64,000 nucleotides of DNA from Armillaria gallica (taxonomy: Eukaryota > Basidiomycota > Agaricomycetes > Agaricales > Physalacriaceae): assembly GCA_037576215.1 (NCBI GenBank), contig JBANDB010000008.1, positions 2,852,001-2,916,000 on the forward strand, given 5' to 3'. The notes under the pieces are model-generated. The model saw only the letters and a program-made list of their open reading frames with translations, did no database searches and was not told the DNA's origin. Positions 10,551 through 27,580 of the stretch are shown here, one piece after another; within the stretch, counting starts at the first letter, position 1; every line of letters begins with the position of its first letter. The position numbers were made by a program, and so were the translations under genes.

Positions 10551-13500
10551 ATGTTTTCTTCAGCCAGTACCACTGTGTCCAGCGTGTCAACGTCGAGGAG
10601 TCGCCAGTCCGGAGCCAGTCCAACTAAGGTACGAACGTCACTTTCCCCGGAGTCTTCGGTGTTAAATTGATCCGTGTAGGCTTCCCGAGGCTTCTCCGTC
10701 AGTATTTTCAAGGCGCCCACTCTTTCTTCCTTTCAGAGCGCCAGTACTATAAAATTTAACAGAAGCTCTTCTTTCCAAAATCCCGGAGTTCAGCAGGGCC
10801 AACAAAATCGGCTTTCTTCGTGGTCCTGGTTCAATTCGACTTCTAATCCTCCCAAACCCCCTGGTAAAACGTCGTCAATCCCTGTCGGGGGAGAGACGCA
10901 CTCATCCCACCCGACCGCCACATCCAGTTTTTACATTTATCCAAGTACTTCTACTAATGGCACCTATATCTATCAGCCTTCCATAAATTCTGCCAAGTCA
11001 GAAATTTATTCTAATTCTGATTATGATGCATCCACCGCGTCCTTAGCTACCGCTTCCTCCGTTTTATCGTCTTCATTGTCTACCGACACTGCTTTGACCA
11101 GTCCTTCTTCCCAAAATGTACCACTCCCCCTACCCGCCCCCCCGCCAGCGCTTGCAAAGGCATTGTCCTCTTCAGGAGTCCAATTTGGCGCTGTATCTGA
11201 CCGACACCCCTCTCAGACTGGAACTGATGGCCGACTTCCCCCCGTTCCTCGAGAGGCAAGCGACCAAAGGCCCGCTTTCCAACCCTATTCTACAACTTCG
11301 TCATACCAATCCGCTCATGAGAGCGCTAGAGGCAATGCTTCGGTGCAGATACCTGCGGAGTCTGATGATGAGGAATTCAATCGAATTTCTAGGAGAAATA
11401 CTGAATATAACTCCCGGACTTTGTATCCTCAGGCGTTCAGGCCTGTGTCCTCTTACCCGCCGGTCCAGATGACGCAGTCGGAAATCACCACTATGGATAA
11501 TGTGGACAGTCACAGAGCATCCTCTCTAGCGGCGTCCTTTCCTGTTGGTATGTCGCGAAGTGTACGAACGGTTGGCCCACAAATAGATGCTCCAGGTCCC
11601 AGCAGGCAACGTTCCATTCCATTACCCCCAGCTCCCGACGATCCTCCATTGCAAAGTGCCATCGCCTCCGCCCCGATACCATATAATGTTGCATTCAGGA
11701 GAAACACGACATTTATGCCCTATTATTTTCCGGATGCTGTAGTTTCGGAGGACCCGGAACAACAAAAAACAAGCCCACAAAATTCCGTTGAATTGCCTCG
11801 TCCGGCTGTACCACCTGGTCTTGCTCATTCAGAGATGACTGGACGGCAGACCCCAGATTCAGAGACAAGCTCCAACCCCGAAAGTCGAAACAGCGAACTT
11901 TCACCCCCAAATCTCCAGGAAGGTTCTTCCGGTGATGACCTTTCCGGGATACCGATAATATCCTATAACGAAACTGTTTCGCCGCCTGCGGCACATGCGA
12001 CCGGCATGGATGTGCCACGCAATGGTCGCGCCGCTTACAGTTCACAGAAGGTGGATGTGCAGGAGCAAAGACGCACGTATGCAGCTGTTGCTGCGTCAGC
12101 CACGTCAGAGTCTTCGAATGCGACGACATCTTTCCCTCGACTCGAGAGCCAGGATATTTTACCATCTTCTCAATCCCCACCGTATAACGCACGGCCGACC
12201 TCGCCAGTACATACAAGCGCAGGCGCTCAGCGAACATCGTCTATGCACGCGGTTGAAACGACTCTCCCTCCTCACCGGTCCACTAGTGCATCTGTCCCCA
12301 ATATGGCCCTTCCGCCTACATTGGCTCCAGGGACCGCTTCCCAGTTGTCAGCTCCCCGTATCAGTACAAACGATACAAACATTGCTTCACATGAACAACG
12401 CCGTTCTCCACGCGAGGAGACCGCACGAGCGGCAAGCCGAATTGAAGGATCGATTCGTCCTTTCCAGGATTCTCTAGCACAGCAGATGCGTGCTCCAGTT
12501 TTGCCAGAATTACCTCGGCCCTCGAATGATCGACGTTCATGTTCGGAGACCCGCTACCCAACGCAGGGCTCAATACATACGGAACAAGTCTCTCAAGTGT
12601 CACCTGAGCTCAAGAGCGGTAGTGCAGGAATGTCTACTGCAGTCGCAAGCTCGTCATACTCTACTTCATGGCAAAATGACCGCGATCGCTCTCGTCGAGG
12701 GTCTGTCTCTCTGGCACCACCTATACAATCCATAAACGAGGTGCCTGTACCTATTCAGGTCACTTCTTCGCGGATTGAAACTGAGCGGAGTCGTCCTCGT
12801 CACGACTCCTTTTCTCACCACACCACATCGAGGGAGATCTCTCCTCACCAGAGTATTCCCGCAGTCGTCCCTTCCAAAACGCCAAACATGCCTTCAAGGT
12901 CCATTAGCCCTAGCCCAGACCCGCAACGGCCGAGTCGCTCAAGGAATGATGCCTCAGGATCATCACATTCACCCACTGGTCGTGTCCCATCCCCTACCAA
13001 GGATACTTCCTGACGCAGTATTCATTACCGAAACCACCCAGGCGTTATTCGGATGGTGAAGATTCAGCTCCTGGTCCATCATCTGCAGGCACTTCGAGAG
13101 ACCGAACGGATTCTGGCGCTTCAGTATTTCGGAGACGTTCGGATGGCGACCAGGTACCTCCTCACTTGGCCTTCAATCCTGTAAGGTTGACCTCAAACGC
13201 TGGTGCCGCACGGTCCGTACGGTGGAACCAAAACCTTATATGTCCTTCTCCGATATGGCCCGAGCAGCGGCGGAAGGGATGGTTCAATCGACGAGGGTGC
13301 GTTTCATGTTCTCCGTTGACTACTCTTCACTCTGACTTTTGCCCTAGGGATCAACTGTGGACGAATACTGGCACGTACAAAACGCCCGAACCTGGTGACG
13401 AGTTTCCACTTGATCTCGATGGGTACCCGGAGCCTGGTCAAGGCTGGATGAATGAAGATGGTGTGCGTATCGACATGATGCATCGTCTTGTTCCCAAGCC

Positions 13501-13567
13501 TCCCCTTCGGTCGGCTCTTAAGCCAAACCCAAGAAGTCAGCTTTCGCAGTCAGCGACGAGTATTTGA
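10551..13567 (+). CDS. Large disordered Ser/Pro-rich protein with conserved C-terminal domain, unknown function
   Basis: Exon 1 begins MFSSASTTVSSVSTS and splices (donor after 10628, acceptor before AGCGCC near 10739) into a very long exon rich in Ser, Pro and Thr, with no globular domain for about 700 residues. The C-terminus is different: a compact, likely conserved block with CPSPIWPEQRRKGWFNRRG, then after an intron at about 13299-13348 DQLWTNTGTYKTPEPGDEF, YPEPGQGWMNEDGV and RIDMMHRLVPKPPLRSALK. The frame changes around 12995-13018 between the disordered tract and YSLPKPPRRYSDGED. A very short intron (about 35 bp, ending TGACGCAG) would solve it; otherwise it is a one-base indel. I do not recognise the family. 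Confidence 0.65.
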
Positions 13568-13724
13568 ATACACGCGGTAACTACAACACTTTCTTTTATT
13601 TTATCAAAGACTGCTGGACAGCAAACGCGGTGGTCAATTAGCCTACGCCCATTCCATCTTAGTGTCTGTCTTATACGACTACTAGTACATATTACATTAT
13701 ATATACAGCGACATGTATCTACCT

Positions 13725-16900
<3,176 letters not shown>

Positions 16901-17015
16901 ACGCGTAGAAGTATATGGGGCAAGAAGAAGAGTGACGCGCTAAGCGCTTAGCCGGAAATTGGCCGGGGGGCTGTTGACAAACAACGTAACTGTTTCTTCC
17001 TTTTCCACCACCACT
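16901..17015. promoter_or_regulatory. Compact bidirectional promoter, RecQ helicase / GPN2
   Basis: Only 115 bp separate the two divergent start codons, so both 5' UTRs and core promoters must overlap. The stretch contains a palindromic-looking GCGCTAAGCGCTTAGC segment near 16937 but no TATA box. Confidence 0.5.
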
Positions 17016-18133
17016 ATGCCTTTTGGCGAAATTATCTGTGGCTCTCCAGGATCTGGAAAATCGACATATTGCTACGGGAAACACCAACTTTTCACTGCTC
17101 TCAACCGTCCAATATCTATCGTCAATCTCGACCCGGCCAATGACAATATTCCCTACCCATGCGCAATCGATATCTCCTCCCTCATTACTCTGCAGGATGT
17201 GATGAATGAATATCAGCTCGGCCCCAACGGCGGCATGCTCTACTGTATGGAATATCTCGAGGCCAACTATGACTGGCTAGAGGACCGACTGAAGGAACTT
17301 GGAAAAGATGCCTATGTACTCTTCGACCTCCCAGGTCAGGTAGAGTTGAGTACGAACCATGAAAGCGTGAAGAGGATTATAGAGCGACTGACCAAGGGTG
17401 GGTTTAGGGTATGCTTGCCTTTTCGCTGCTTCCTTTTTACAGAAAATATGACATTAAACAGTTGGCTGCCGTTCACCTATGTGACGCTCACTACATAACG
17501 GACGCATCGAAATACATTTCGGTCCTCCTTCTATCTTTGCGTGCGATGCTCCACCTGGAGCTCCCGCATGTGAATGTACTTTCGAAAATTGATTTGATAT
17601 CCCAGTACGGTGACTTGGGTGAGTCATGGCCCGCCAACTAGGAGTGCTTGCTTATGTGTAGTGCAGATTTCAATTTGTCGTTTTACACTGAAGTACAAGA
17701 CCTTTCGTATCTATCCAATGCACTAGAGGCTTCAGCTCCCCGGCGTTACGCAGCACTCAACATGGCTCTCGTATCTCTGATTGAAGACTATAATCTTGTC
17801 GGATTCGAGACCTTAGCTGTAGAGGATAAGACATCTATGATGCACCTCACGCGCACCATTGATCGTGTTACTGGATATGTTTTTGTACCTCCGGCAAACT
17901 CGCCAATGCCTCCCGATGCCGTCCCAGATCAACACCATGCTCCTTCGTCTGCTCGACCGAACACATATGCGCTTTTTTCGAGCGCTATAAACTCAGCTGG
18001 TGGGTACGATGTGAGGGATGTGCAGGAACGGTGGATTGATGCTAAAGAAGAGTGGGACGAATGGGAGAAGGTCATGTGGAAGAAAGAAGGAGAGGCAGCG
18101 AGGGCCGCAAATCCAGCGACAGGTATCAAATAG
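17016..18133 (+). CDS. gpn2: GPN-loop GTPase 2
   Basis: A cytoplasmic GPN-loop GTPase involved, in known family members, in assembly and nuclear import of RNA polymerases. Three exons: 17016-17408, 17462-17618 and 17667-18133. Motifs: P-loop GSPGSGKST right after the start (MPFGEIIC), NLDPAND, the diagnostic GPN insertion in [14 protein letters not shown], DxxG-type FDLPGQVEL, and the base-specificity motif SKIDL. The C-terminal half ([30 protein letters not shown]) matches GPN2 better than GPN1 or GPN3. About 340 residues, a normal length. I chose ATG 17016 because the P-loop follows directly, and the upstream in-frame extension lies in the short shared promoter. Confidence 0.93.
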
Positions 18134-18812
18134 TATATCTTGCTTGCCCTGGAAAGTACTACCTTGGTACCGTTGGCGACAAGGTAAAACATACAGACCT
18201 CCTCACTTGCGGTTTCGACGTAGGTAGTATATCAGTGACTGACGTTTCGTTCCGAGTAGGGGAAAAAATTCAGCCACAGTGTATGATTTTCATCTTATTT
18301 GATTCCTCATCAACAAGTCCAAGATTGCGCTGGCTTTTGCAGGACACTATTCATAATACATTAGATTTCGCAATCGCGTGTGCTTCTTAGGGAACGACAC
18401 ATCGATTATGTTTTATTTAATCGACATCAGACCCTGAGGAAAAGAAAGACGAGTATTTTCAATCAACGGGAAACCAGGAGGTTTGAATCGCACACACGAG
18501 AGACTATTTACATTGAATTCTGGTGTTCAGTGTTCAAGGTTACGGTTTTTAGTCTAACTAAATACATAATTGCGTTGATAGCCCATGGGCTCTAATCCGC
18601 GCTCGCGATAGTACAGTGCCCTCTATTATGCTGTGTGGACAGTTGGCTTCGCCCAACTTTCACCAGAACACAAAAAACTTGCGAAAAAAAACATTGCTTC
18701 TCGCAAGTTGAACGGAACACCGGGCCGTGAATCCACGTGGCACGTGGTTCTTCGATCACCATCCCGGCTTCAACATTTCAAATTTCAACCCCGACCGCTT
18801 CAACGAGATACG
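18134..18812. other. Intergenic region, nothing recognised
   Basis: About 680 bp after the GPN2 stop. Short open frames occur on both strands but none shows a start, splice pattern or recognisable peptide. It probably holds the GPN2 3' UTR and the promoter of the RING gene. I see no tRNA fold. Confidence 0.4.
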
Positions 18813-20141
18813 ATGGCCCCTATAACAACACGAGCACAAGCACGGATAGCATCTAAGGTTCTGGAAGGTACCGACGAGTCATCGTCGAGTGAAGATACCG
18901 ATGGCATTATGGTATGTGACTCATATTTACAGTAATGTCAGCAAGTGCTACAGTCCGAAGATAAACATAGCGCCATGTAAACGCCTTGACACGAAGTCTC
19001 GAGAAACAACGTAGAAAAACGAAGAAACTGGTTCGAATAAACCAGGAATTGCAGGAGCAGGCTGAACATTTACAGTCCGAACAACCGAAGAAAACACGCG
19101 GCCGTTCAACAGGTTTGGACTCTCGAGTTAGACAGTTGGAGGAAAAAGTCAGACTCTTAGAACAGGTGAGTACGGAATGTATGCGCATATAGCTCCAATT
19201 CGACGTGCACCATACTTGCCAGGGACGTAAGAAAGACAAGAAAAAGATTTCTGCGGTACGCACATCAAATAGATATGATACATTTCCAAACTCTCTTATA
19301 TCTGTTTTGCTCAAAGCTTAGGGCACTGGAAGCAAAAGCCGAAGCAAAGGATCTCGTCAACGGAGATGAGTCGGACAGCGGATCTGCTGATTTCACTCAC
19401 CAAATGAGAAAAGTACCATCTAACTCTCCGTGACACCCTTCGTAATCTGAAGGAGTTGATTTGCCACAGCTTTTGAGGAGCCACAATGATATAATGCTGG
19501 TTACCACCCTCCCTACCAACGAAGCAGGTAAACCCGAGGATTGCCCTATCTGCATGGACGCATTCGTCGTGAACAAATGTTCTAGGCGCGTCGATTCATG
19601 GCTCAACGGTGTTTTACTTCTGCTAACTCTCGTCCTGAGTTTAGTCTACCATGCGAACATGTCATCTGCAACACCTGCTTGCCAGGGATCTCAAAAGGCG
19701 CAGATGAAACGGTTCAATGTCCGCAATGTCGAAAGGTCTGCTCGCGAGGCGATGTCGAAATTGTTTATATGACGGAGACCGAACGATGGGATCGACTCCT
19801 AGAAGTCGCACAAGCATGGGGTGCAATAGACAGGCGTGGGGAAGAGGAAACCAGTGAAGAGGAAGCACAGGAAGACTTCATCAGCGATGGAACAAGGTTG
19901 CCAACGATTTGTTGCCTTTTTCTGGGATTCTAACCTCCGTGTGAATAGTTCTGTGTCTTCACCCTCAAACGACGCGAACACGGCAGAAGAAGAAGACGAT
20001 ATGATCTCTAAGAATGGTGAAGACTCGGACGGAGGTGCAAACCCATCAACTGACGCTCAAGCTCCGAGTCCGTCGAAGGTTAAAAGAGAGCGACTGGCGC
20101 ATCTAGCTGAAGAACGCCGCAAGAAAAGGAGGCTGGTTTAA
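18813..20141 (+). CDS. Coiled-coil RING-finger protein, probable E3 ubiquitin ligase
   Basis: ATG 18813 (MAPITTRAQARIAS) opens an acidic N-terminus. After an intron a strongly predicted coiled coil follows (RSLEKQRRKTKKLVRINQEL, then DSRVRQLEEKVRLLEQ), then a C3HC4-type RING: CPICMDAF, CEHVICNTCL and CPQCRK. The two RING halves join in phase only through a GC-AG intron at 19586-19644 (donor AG|GCGCGT), giving NKCSSLPCEHVIC. The tail is acidic and ends in a basic nuclear-localisation-like segment (EERRKKRRLV). RING families of this kind transfer ubiquitin with an E2; the substrate is unknown. Small exons between 19150 and 19330 are only roughly placed. Confidence 0.7.
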
Positions 20142-20591
20142 AGTACTTGCTTCGCCTTCCTACATTTTCTTTCACTTATTCTCCTGGAGCGGATACATTG
20201 GCCCCACGATCGATCTGTCAAGGATGAATATATTTCCAGTGAATGGGCCGTGCGCGTGAGCCGTAAGGATCGGGCAAGGAGGGGGTTCTTTTTTACTTCC
20301 GCTGTTTGTAACGGTACTTTCACGATTATTTCCTTCGTAAGAGAGAAAGATATTTTGGGGACAAAGGACGAAGAGGAATACAATGAGCTTTGGGCCATGT
20401 GCCGAACGCGTCCAAAAGCGGATGAAGTGGGCATTTACAGGGGTTAGCCGGTTACCGCTCAGTCACCGGACGCCATTGATTTCAAAAACAAAGTATACCC
20501 TAAGGAGATTCTAGGTGTTCCTTATACTTCAAGTCCTGACTATTAGCCCACCTTCACTCGTCGTCGTCTCCGTTTCTTTCCCCGTTATGCG
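20142..20591. other. Intergenic region upstream of the kinase gene
   Basis: About 450 bp. The open frame at 20250-20447 does not connect to the kinase and has no family resemblance I can see. The segment just before 20592 is C/T-rich, as fungal core promoters often are. Confidence 0.35.
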
Positions 20592-22222
<1,631 letters not shown>

Positions 22223-22845
22223 AACAGCATCCGTCGCATCGCTCAGTACTGGCCATTAACGACTCTCTCCCTTACGACGCTTCGTTCACCTCATGACACC
22301 GGACGCTACTTTTATTGACCATAATCCAACTTACAGCCGCTAATACAACACATGTTCCTCCAAGACCACTTTCGCACCATTTTATTTACTTTTTTGGAGC
22401 CGACCTCGCGGGTTCGGGTTGGCTATGAGCTGCAACAATTTGAATAGGGTTCTGGAGCTGTACTACATTTCATTGTTATTCTTCTTGTCATGCTCGACAC
22501 CGTGATTTTAATGCAACGTGAATTCACTACCGATGAGAACTATTGAGTATGTACAGCATATGGATGTCGGCATTGTTACGGCGCTTCGCTCGCCTCGTGC
22601 GCAATTGGAGCGGCCTTCGGGACGGCTTGAGAGCGGCGCCGGACGGGCCCACAAGCCATTCAGGGACTGATGCACGATAGCTTCCCAATGTAGGTATGCG
22701 TGACAGTATGTCACGGCCTTTATCTCACGTGAGCGCGGCGCTGTCTGTTGAACGGTTCTCCTCGAATACTTTCCTTCTCTTTACTGACCGACCTTCGCAC
22801 CGCGCAAGTTCTGCTGCACCATCCCACTGATTTTCGAATGCTCTA
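22223..22845. other. Intergenic region, possible short minus-strand open frame
   Basis: About 620 bp between two same-strand genes. On the minus strand around 22540-22730 there is an open frame rich in Arg (PEWLVGPSGAALKPS, then LRTRRAKRR). It has no in-frame ATG and no convincing upstream exon, so I do not annotate it as a gene. The right 120 bp should carry the RhoGEF promoter; a CTCACGTGAG palindrome sits at about 22726-22735. Confidence 0.35.
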
Positions 22846-25800
22846 ATGGCACTCAGCACATCACCTCGCAAGGTGATACCCCTTGCCACTGGAGACGAAG
22901 CAAGGCATCGACAAGAGCCTCTTGGCCCCGGGCTGTCAACAAAGCGCGTATTTTTCTGCGGAGTGGTTGTCGAAGGCTCAGAAAGCGGAAAAAGATTGCC
23001 CGAAGGTGCGTCCGACCAGTTTATTTTTGCTTAAGCGCCAATAAACCGCCGCAATCATAGAAATACAGGAATTGGTCTTATCGTTGGGAGACCTGGAAAC
23101 AAATTCAGATGCGAGTATTTTATCATCAGAGGGGGATGCACAGGCAAGTGACTCGGTGCGTAATCAGTCCATCTACACGTCCTTCCCACGCCAAATGCGC
23201 TATATTCGTCGCAGAATGGTATGACCCGGAAACGCGCACTCACGGATTCGTCGGCTCTCTCTTCTGTTATCAGCGAATTGGTTTCTACCGAGAAATCCTA
23301 TGTTAGGCGCCTTCAGATACTCAAGAATGACTACGCCGACCCACTACGGAACTTCGCAAAAGCAAGAGTACCGCTATCCTTCCTGCGTATGAAGCCAAAA
23401 CACTTTTTGGCAATGTCGATAACCTTCTCCCCGTCAATGAAGCCTTCCTCACGGATCTTGAGAAGATGATGGCTCCAAATGGACCCAAAACCGTCGGCGG
23501 GGTGGGCGATGTGGCACTCCGCCATTTCAAGCAGCTTAGAGGGTTTGAACAGTACAAGCAGTACTACGTGAAAAGAGAGGACGCGCAGATGATATTCGAA
23601 AGGGAGGTATCAAGAAGGTCTTCGCCCTTTGCGGCCTACATCGATGTGCGTTGATTGTGATTCGTATCACCTGCCTGGAACTAATGCAATACATCTCAGC
23701 GAATAAAATACCAGTCAGCGGACACGAAAAATCGTGTCGGACTTCGGGAACTTCTTATGGACCCTGTCCAACGGATACCTAGATATACGCTGATGTTTCG
23801 CATCATGATCAAGCATATGTCGCCTAGTGACCCGCAGCGAGCGAAGCTCATAGAGGCTGACGAGATCGCTAGCAAGATTGCTTTAGCCGAAACTGATGAA
23901 CAAACAAAGCGCGCGTCGATATTCTATTGTTTGAGCTCGAATATCCACGAATTCCCTCCCGATTTGTTCTCTAACTCACGCCGCTTCATCGATTGCATAG
24001 ATGTCGAGGATGTTATTACAGACGCACCTAACTCATCGTCGACATCCGTTGCTAATTCATCGGCGGTGTCCTTGCATTGTTCTCTTATCTTGTTCGATGA
24101 CAAAATGCTAATAGTCAAGCGGCCTAGTAACGGAGACAAAGGGTGTCGTGCACTCGCAGGTTTGGATGACTTGGACAAGGTCACTAAAGCCAGCGGAATA
24201 GGCAGCGGGAGAAGGAAGAATGGCATGACTTGCAAAGGGGTTGTTGATATTACTGAAATTGCTGCGGCTGATGTTGGGGGCTCCGGTGGGCTTTTGTTTT
24301 ATACTGCTATATTCTTCTGCTTATGTCCGACGTAGATTTCCATTTATACTTGGAAAATCCTCCTCAAGATCTAAGTGATCGTTGGTCTAACCGCCCGCTT
24401 CGGTGTTTGTCTGTGGTACACCCACCGTCCTCTGCAAACATTGATCCAGAAAACGACAAGATTCGCTTCTTAGAAAATCTGTGGAACGCTCAAGCCAAAT
24501 ACCGGGCTAGAGCTGGCCAATCTGTAGTGCTTCGTTCCGATGAGGTTGAGGTTGAGTCGAAGAGTTCGAAGACCACGATGGCCAGGACATATTATAACGT
24601 CTATCAACGGAAGGCTTTCCTCCAAGAGTCCAAGAAAGTAAGTGCTCAAACACTCATCGGTATTCAGTTATTTTCTAAATTTCAAATTATAGACAAAAAT
24701 TGTTGTTCATATCGACGCTTTTGGATCTGCCGACAAGCTCCCTTTTGGCGTCCATGGTCCACCCTTTGCTATTATACGATTACAACCTCTCGCTGGTGGT
24801 GTATGTCGATACAAGGTGACATCAAGCGACCCTTCTGATCAGGGAGAAGAAGATATTGTTCAGACTGCGCGTGTTCCCAATCGTATAGTTCTTACAAGTT
24901 CGTCCGCTCCCTGCTTTGTCCCGCACGCCGTTGCTAACGAGTTTCCAGTCCATCAATATGGTCTGTTCGAGTTTCGCTCAGGGAGGAATTCAAGACCCTC
25001 TACGCCTACTGCACGCTCCAAAGCATCTATCTTCGGATTGGATGTTATCTCTCGTAATCTCTTCAATTCCCGACCAGCTTCGTCTGTCGGAGACTTCTTA
25101 GCTGGTTCAATCAACAGCCATAGGCGCTCTAGATCGATCGCTAGTTCATCGACATACACCCATACTACAACGACAGGTGGCGATAGTATAGGGAGATTCT
25201 CACAACGGTCCACTACGACGTTGGCCACGTCCGCGGATGAAGATTCCGTCCGTTCAAGATCATCTACTAAGCGTTCCATCAAAAGAGGCATGTCTCCAGC
25301 TGGCTCTTTTGAACGAGGTTCGAGTAGGAGCTTGTCAAGGGCCTCGTCTTCTCAGTCGATGTCGATGTCGAGGGGGAGCGAGGCTGATTACAGCGACCTC
25401 GAGGACGAAGATCCATCCTTGATGGACAACATTCGTCATCTCGACGCCTCAGAGCGTAATTTGGTGTTGCAACTAAGATTAGCTAGGAAGAATAGCAAGA
25501 ATCAGAACGAGAGGCAGCCAGTGGTACCTCTGGCCACACCCTCAGAAGAAGCTATCTATGAAGGTTGGTTACACCTGTCTCGTGAAAGCCATCAATGACT
25601 TAGACTTTCCTGCAGAAGAGCCCCCTCACCCTGTGCGGCCACCGTCCCGTGCCTCAACATCGAGAAGTTCAAATGGTACATCCAGAGATTCCAACAGCCA
25701 ATGTACGGTGACAGGATCCAATGCCGAAAATCCTCGCCAGTCGCGATCTCTACATGTCTCTGAAAACCGCCCTATGGGACCTAGGAGCCCATCTCCATTA

Positions 25801-27417
25801 CCCCCTTCTAGAAGCCGCCCTCCCTCTCCCGGTATATTCAGAGAAGACGATTCCGACTCTGGCTCATCTCGTCCTTCGACTCCTGTCCGTTCCGCAGGAA
25901 TTCCCCGTAGTAAGCGCCAACCATTTTATCCGACAGGAAACACCGACACAACTCCGAGACCGCATAGCAGTCAAACCACTGTGGTTGAACCACTCTCCAT
26001 TAAGAAGAAACCTCTCGCCCGTTCGGCTACTAATGCAACGACGACGACGACACACTCCACACATACAGCGACGCGCTCGACAACACATTCGGACTCAGGC
26101 CACTCAAGTCACTCCAATCACTCAAGGCCCTCCAGCAGCTCAAGTGCATCGTCATCAAATCACTCCAGCTACCGAAACAACGAAATAAATACGACGCCTG
26201 TTGCACTCACGCGCAAGACTCATGGATCTCCGTTGTCTAGATCGCATGCAAGAATGGCGTCTCCTAGACGAACTGCTACTCAAATCCGTGCCCCGACCCC
26301 TGCCATGTCTGATGGTTCTCAAGGTGTCGACATGGACGAGGTACTGAAAATGTCTTGTGCGACGAAGGAAGACGTGAGTCATTTCTCTCTTTTAAAGAGC
26401 AGTCTGATTCTAACATGTGTTAGCTCGAATCTGCTCATCGTGCAGTCAAGCGGATCAAACTTGAAGTTGAGAACCTACGTTCTGCGGCGACCAAGCGCGA
26501 CGGAGAGTCTATTTCAAGGCCTTCGTCTCCCGTGAAAGGCTTTTCTACGCCCCAGCGTCCTCCTCCATTGGTAAACAAGAGTTTAGCATTGCTTCGTTAG
26601 GACTAACATCATCGTCCTAGACAAAAGCAGCCCAGGAACGTTTAAACGAGATGCGTACGTTGATAAGTCAACGTACTGGTGACAACAACACGCCAGTAAA
26701 TCGCGTCCGAAATCCTGTCTTCGATACGCCTTTCCGATCCGCCACCCCCGGAGCTGATAATAATCTCAATTTCAGTACGTTGGATTCGCTAATATCAGAT
26801 GCCGAGGGAAGTCTTTCGCGAGGAATATCCAACTGCGAAAACCTGATGGCATCTCTTGACGAGGTGCCTTCTGTACTGGCAGAGGTCGGTTCTTTCCTTC
26901 TCTCTGACTGCCAGTGCATTGACATCGATCCAGAAAACCAGGGAACTTGAGAAGTCTAAGGTCGAAGCACAGAATACCCGGCGGCAATGTGAGGTTATGA
27001 AGAGCCTGTTAGATGATGCTACAACAGAAAGAGAAATCCTCTATGAGGTACGCCGGTGCATCTCTATAAGAAAGAGGGCTTTACTCATCTGAGAAAAAGG
27101 CTTTCAATGAAGAGTTGGATGGTATGTTCAATGATGTCAACCTTCCTGAAGACGACGCTTGGATAGCTATGTCGAATGATCTCCGGAAAACGAAGGAAGC
27201 CCGAAATACCTTGTCAAAGGAGAATTCGTACGTCGCGTTATCTGTTCTGCTTGGATGGACTGTCTCATAGGGAACATTAGACATCTCAAAAGACAATTAG
27301 CTGAGGCCGAACTGAAGCAAGAAGAGTAAGCACTTATGATCATTGCTTTTACTGCGAGCTCATTGACTTGATTACAGATGGGCGACTCTGTTGCGTAGTC
27401 ACGGTCTTATACCTTAG
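22846..27417 (+). CDS. Rho guanine-nucleotide exchange factor with DH and PH-like domains
   Basis: Multi-exon gene of roughly 1,250 residues. The disordered start (MALSTSPRKVIPLATG) runs into the DH domain: SSVISELVSTEKSYVRRL, NVDNLLPVNEAFLTDLEKM, the hallmark LLMDPVQRIPRYTLMFR and the following helix. A PH-like domain follows (CSLILFDDKMLIVKR to about 24850). Beyond that is a long Ser-rich tail with basic patches and a C-terminal coiled coil (LEKSKVEAQNTRRQCEVM and KRQLAEAELKQEEW). It should load GTP on a Rho/Cdc42-type GTPase for polarity. An apparent frame shift at 23218 disappears if GTGCGT...CGCAG (about 23156-23213) is removed as an intron. About 15 introns; PH borders are approximate. 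Confidence 0.82.
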
Positions 27418-27580
27418 CTTCTTTTGCATTTTACCAGGGATATATGAGCCTGTTATCATCTAGTTATATATCTACGCGCTTGTTGTAATACTACTATTTA
27501 GGATTAGCGGGCTCTACGGCCCGATTGTGGCCGGACCTTGAGAATTTTTTTTGCTGTTCATCAGCTCTCATGTACTATTC

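Noticed and set aside
23150..23230. Apparent frameshift at the start of the first RhoGEF DH domain
   Set aside because: Removing the GTGCGT...CGCAG intron of about 58 bp restores one continuous frame.
26036..26056. ACG trinucleotide repeat
   Set aside because: It encodes a Thr run in the Ser/Thr-rich tail of the RhoGEF.
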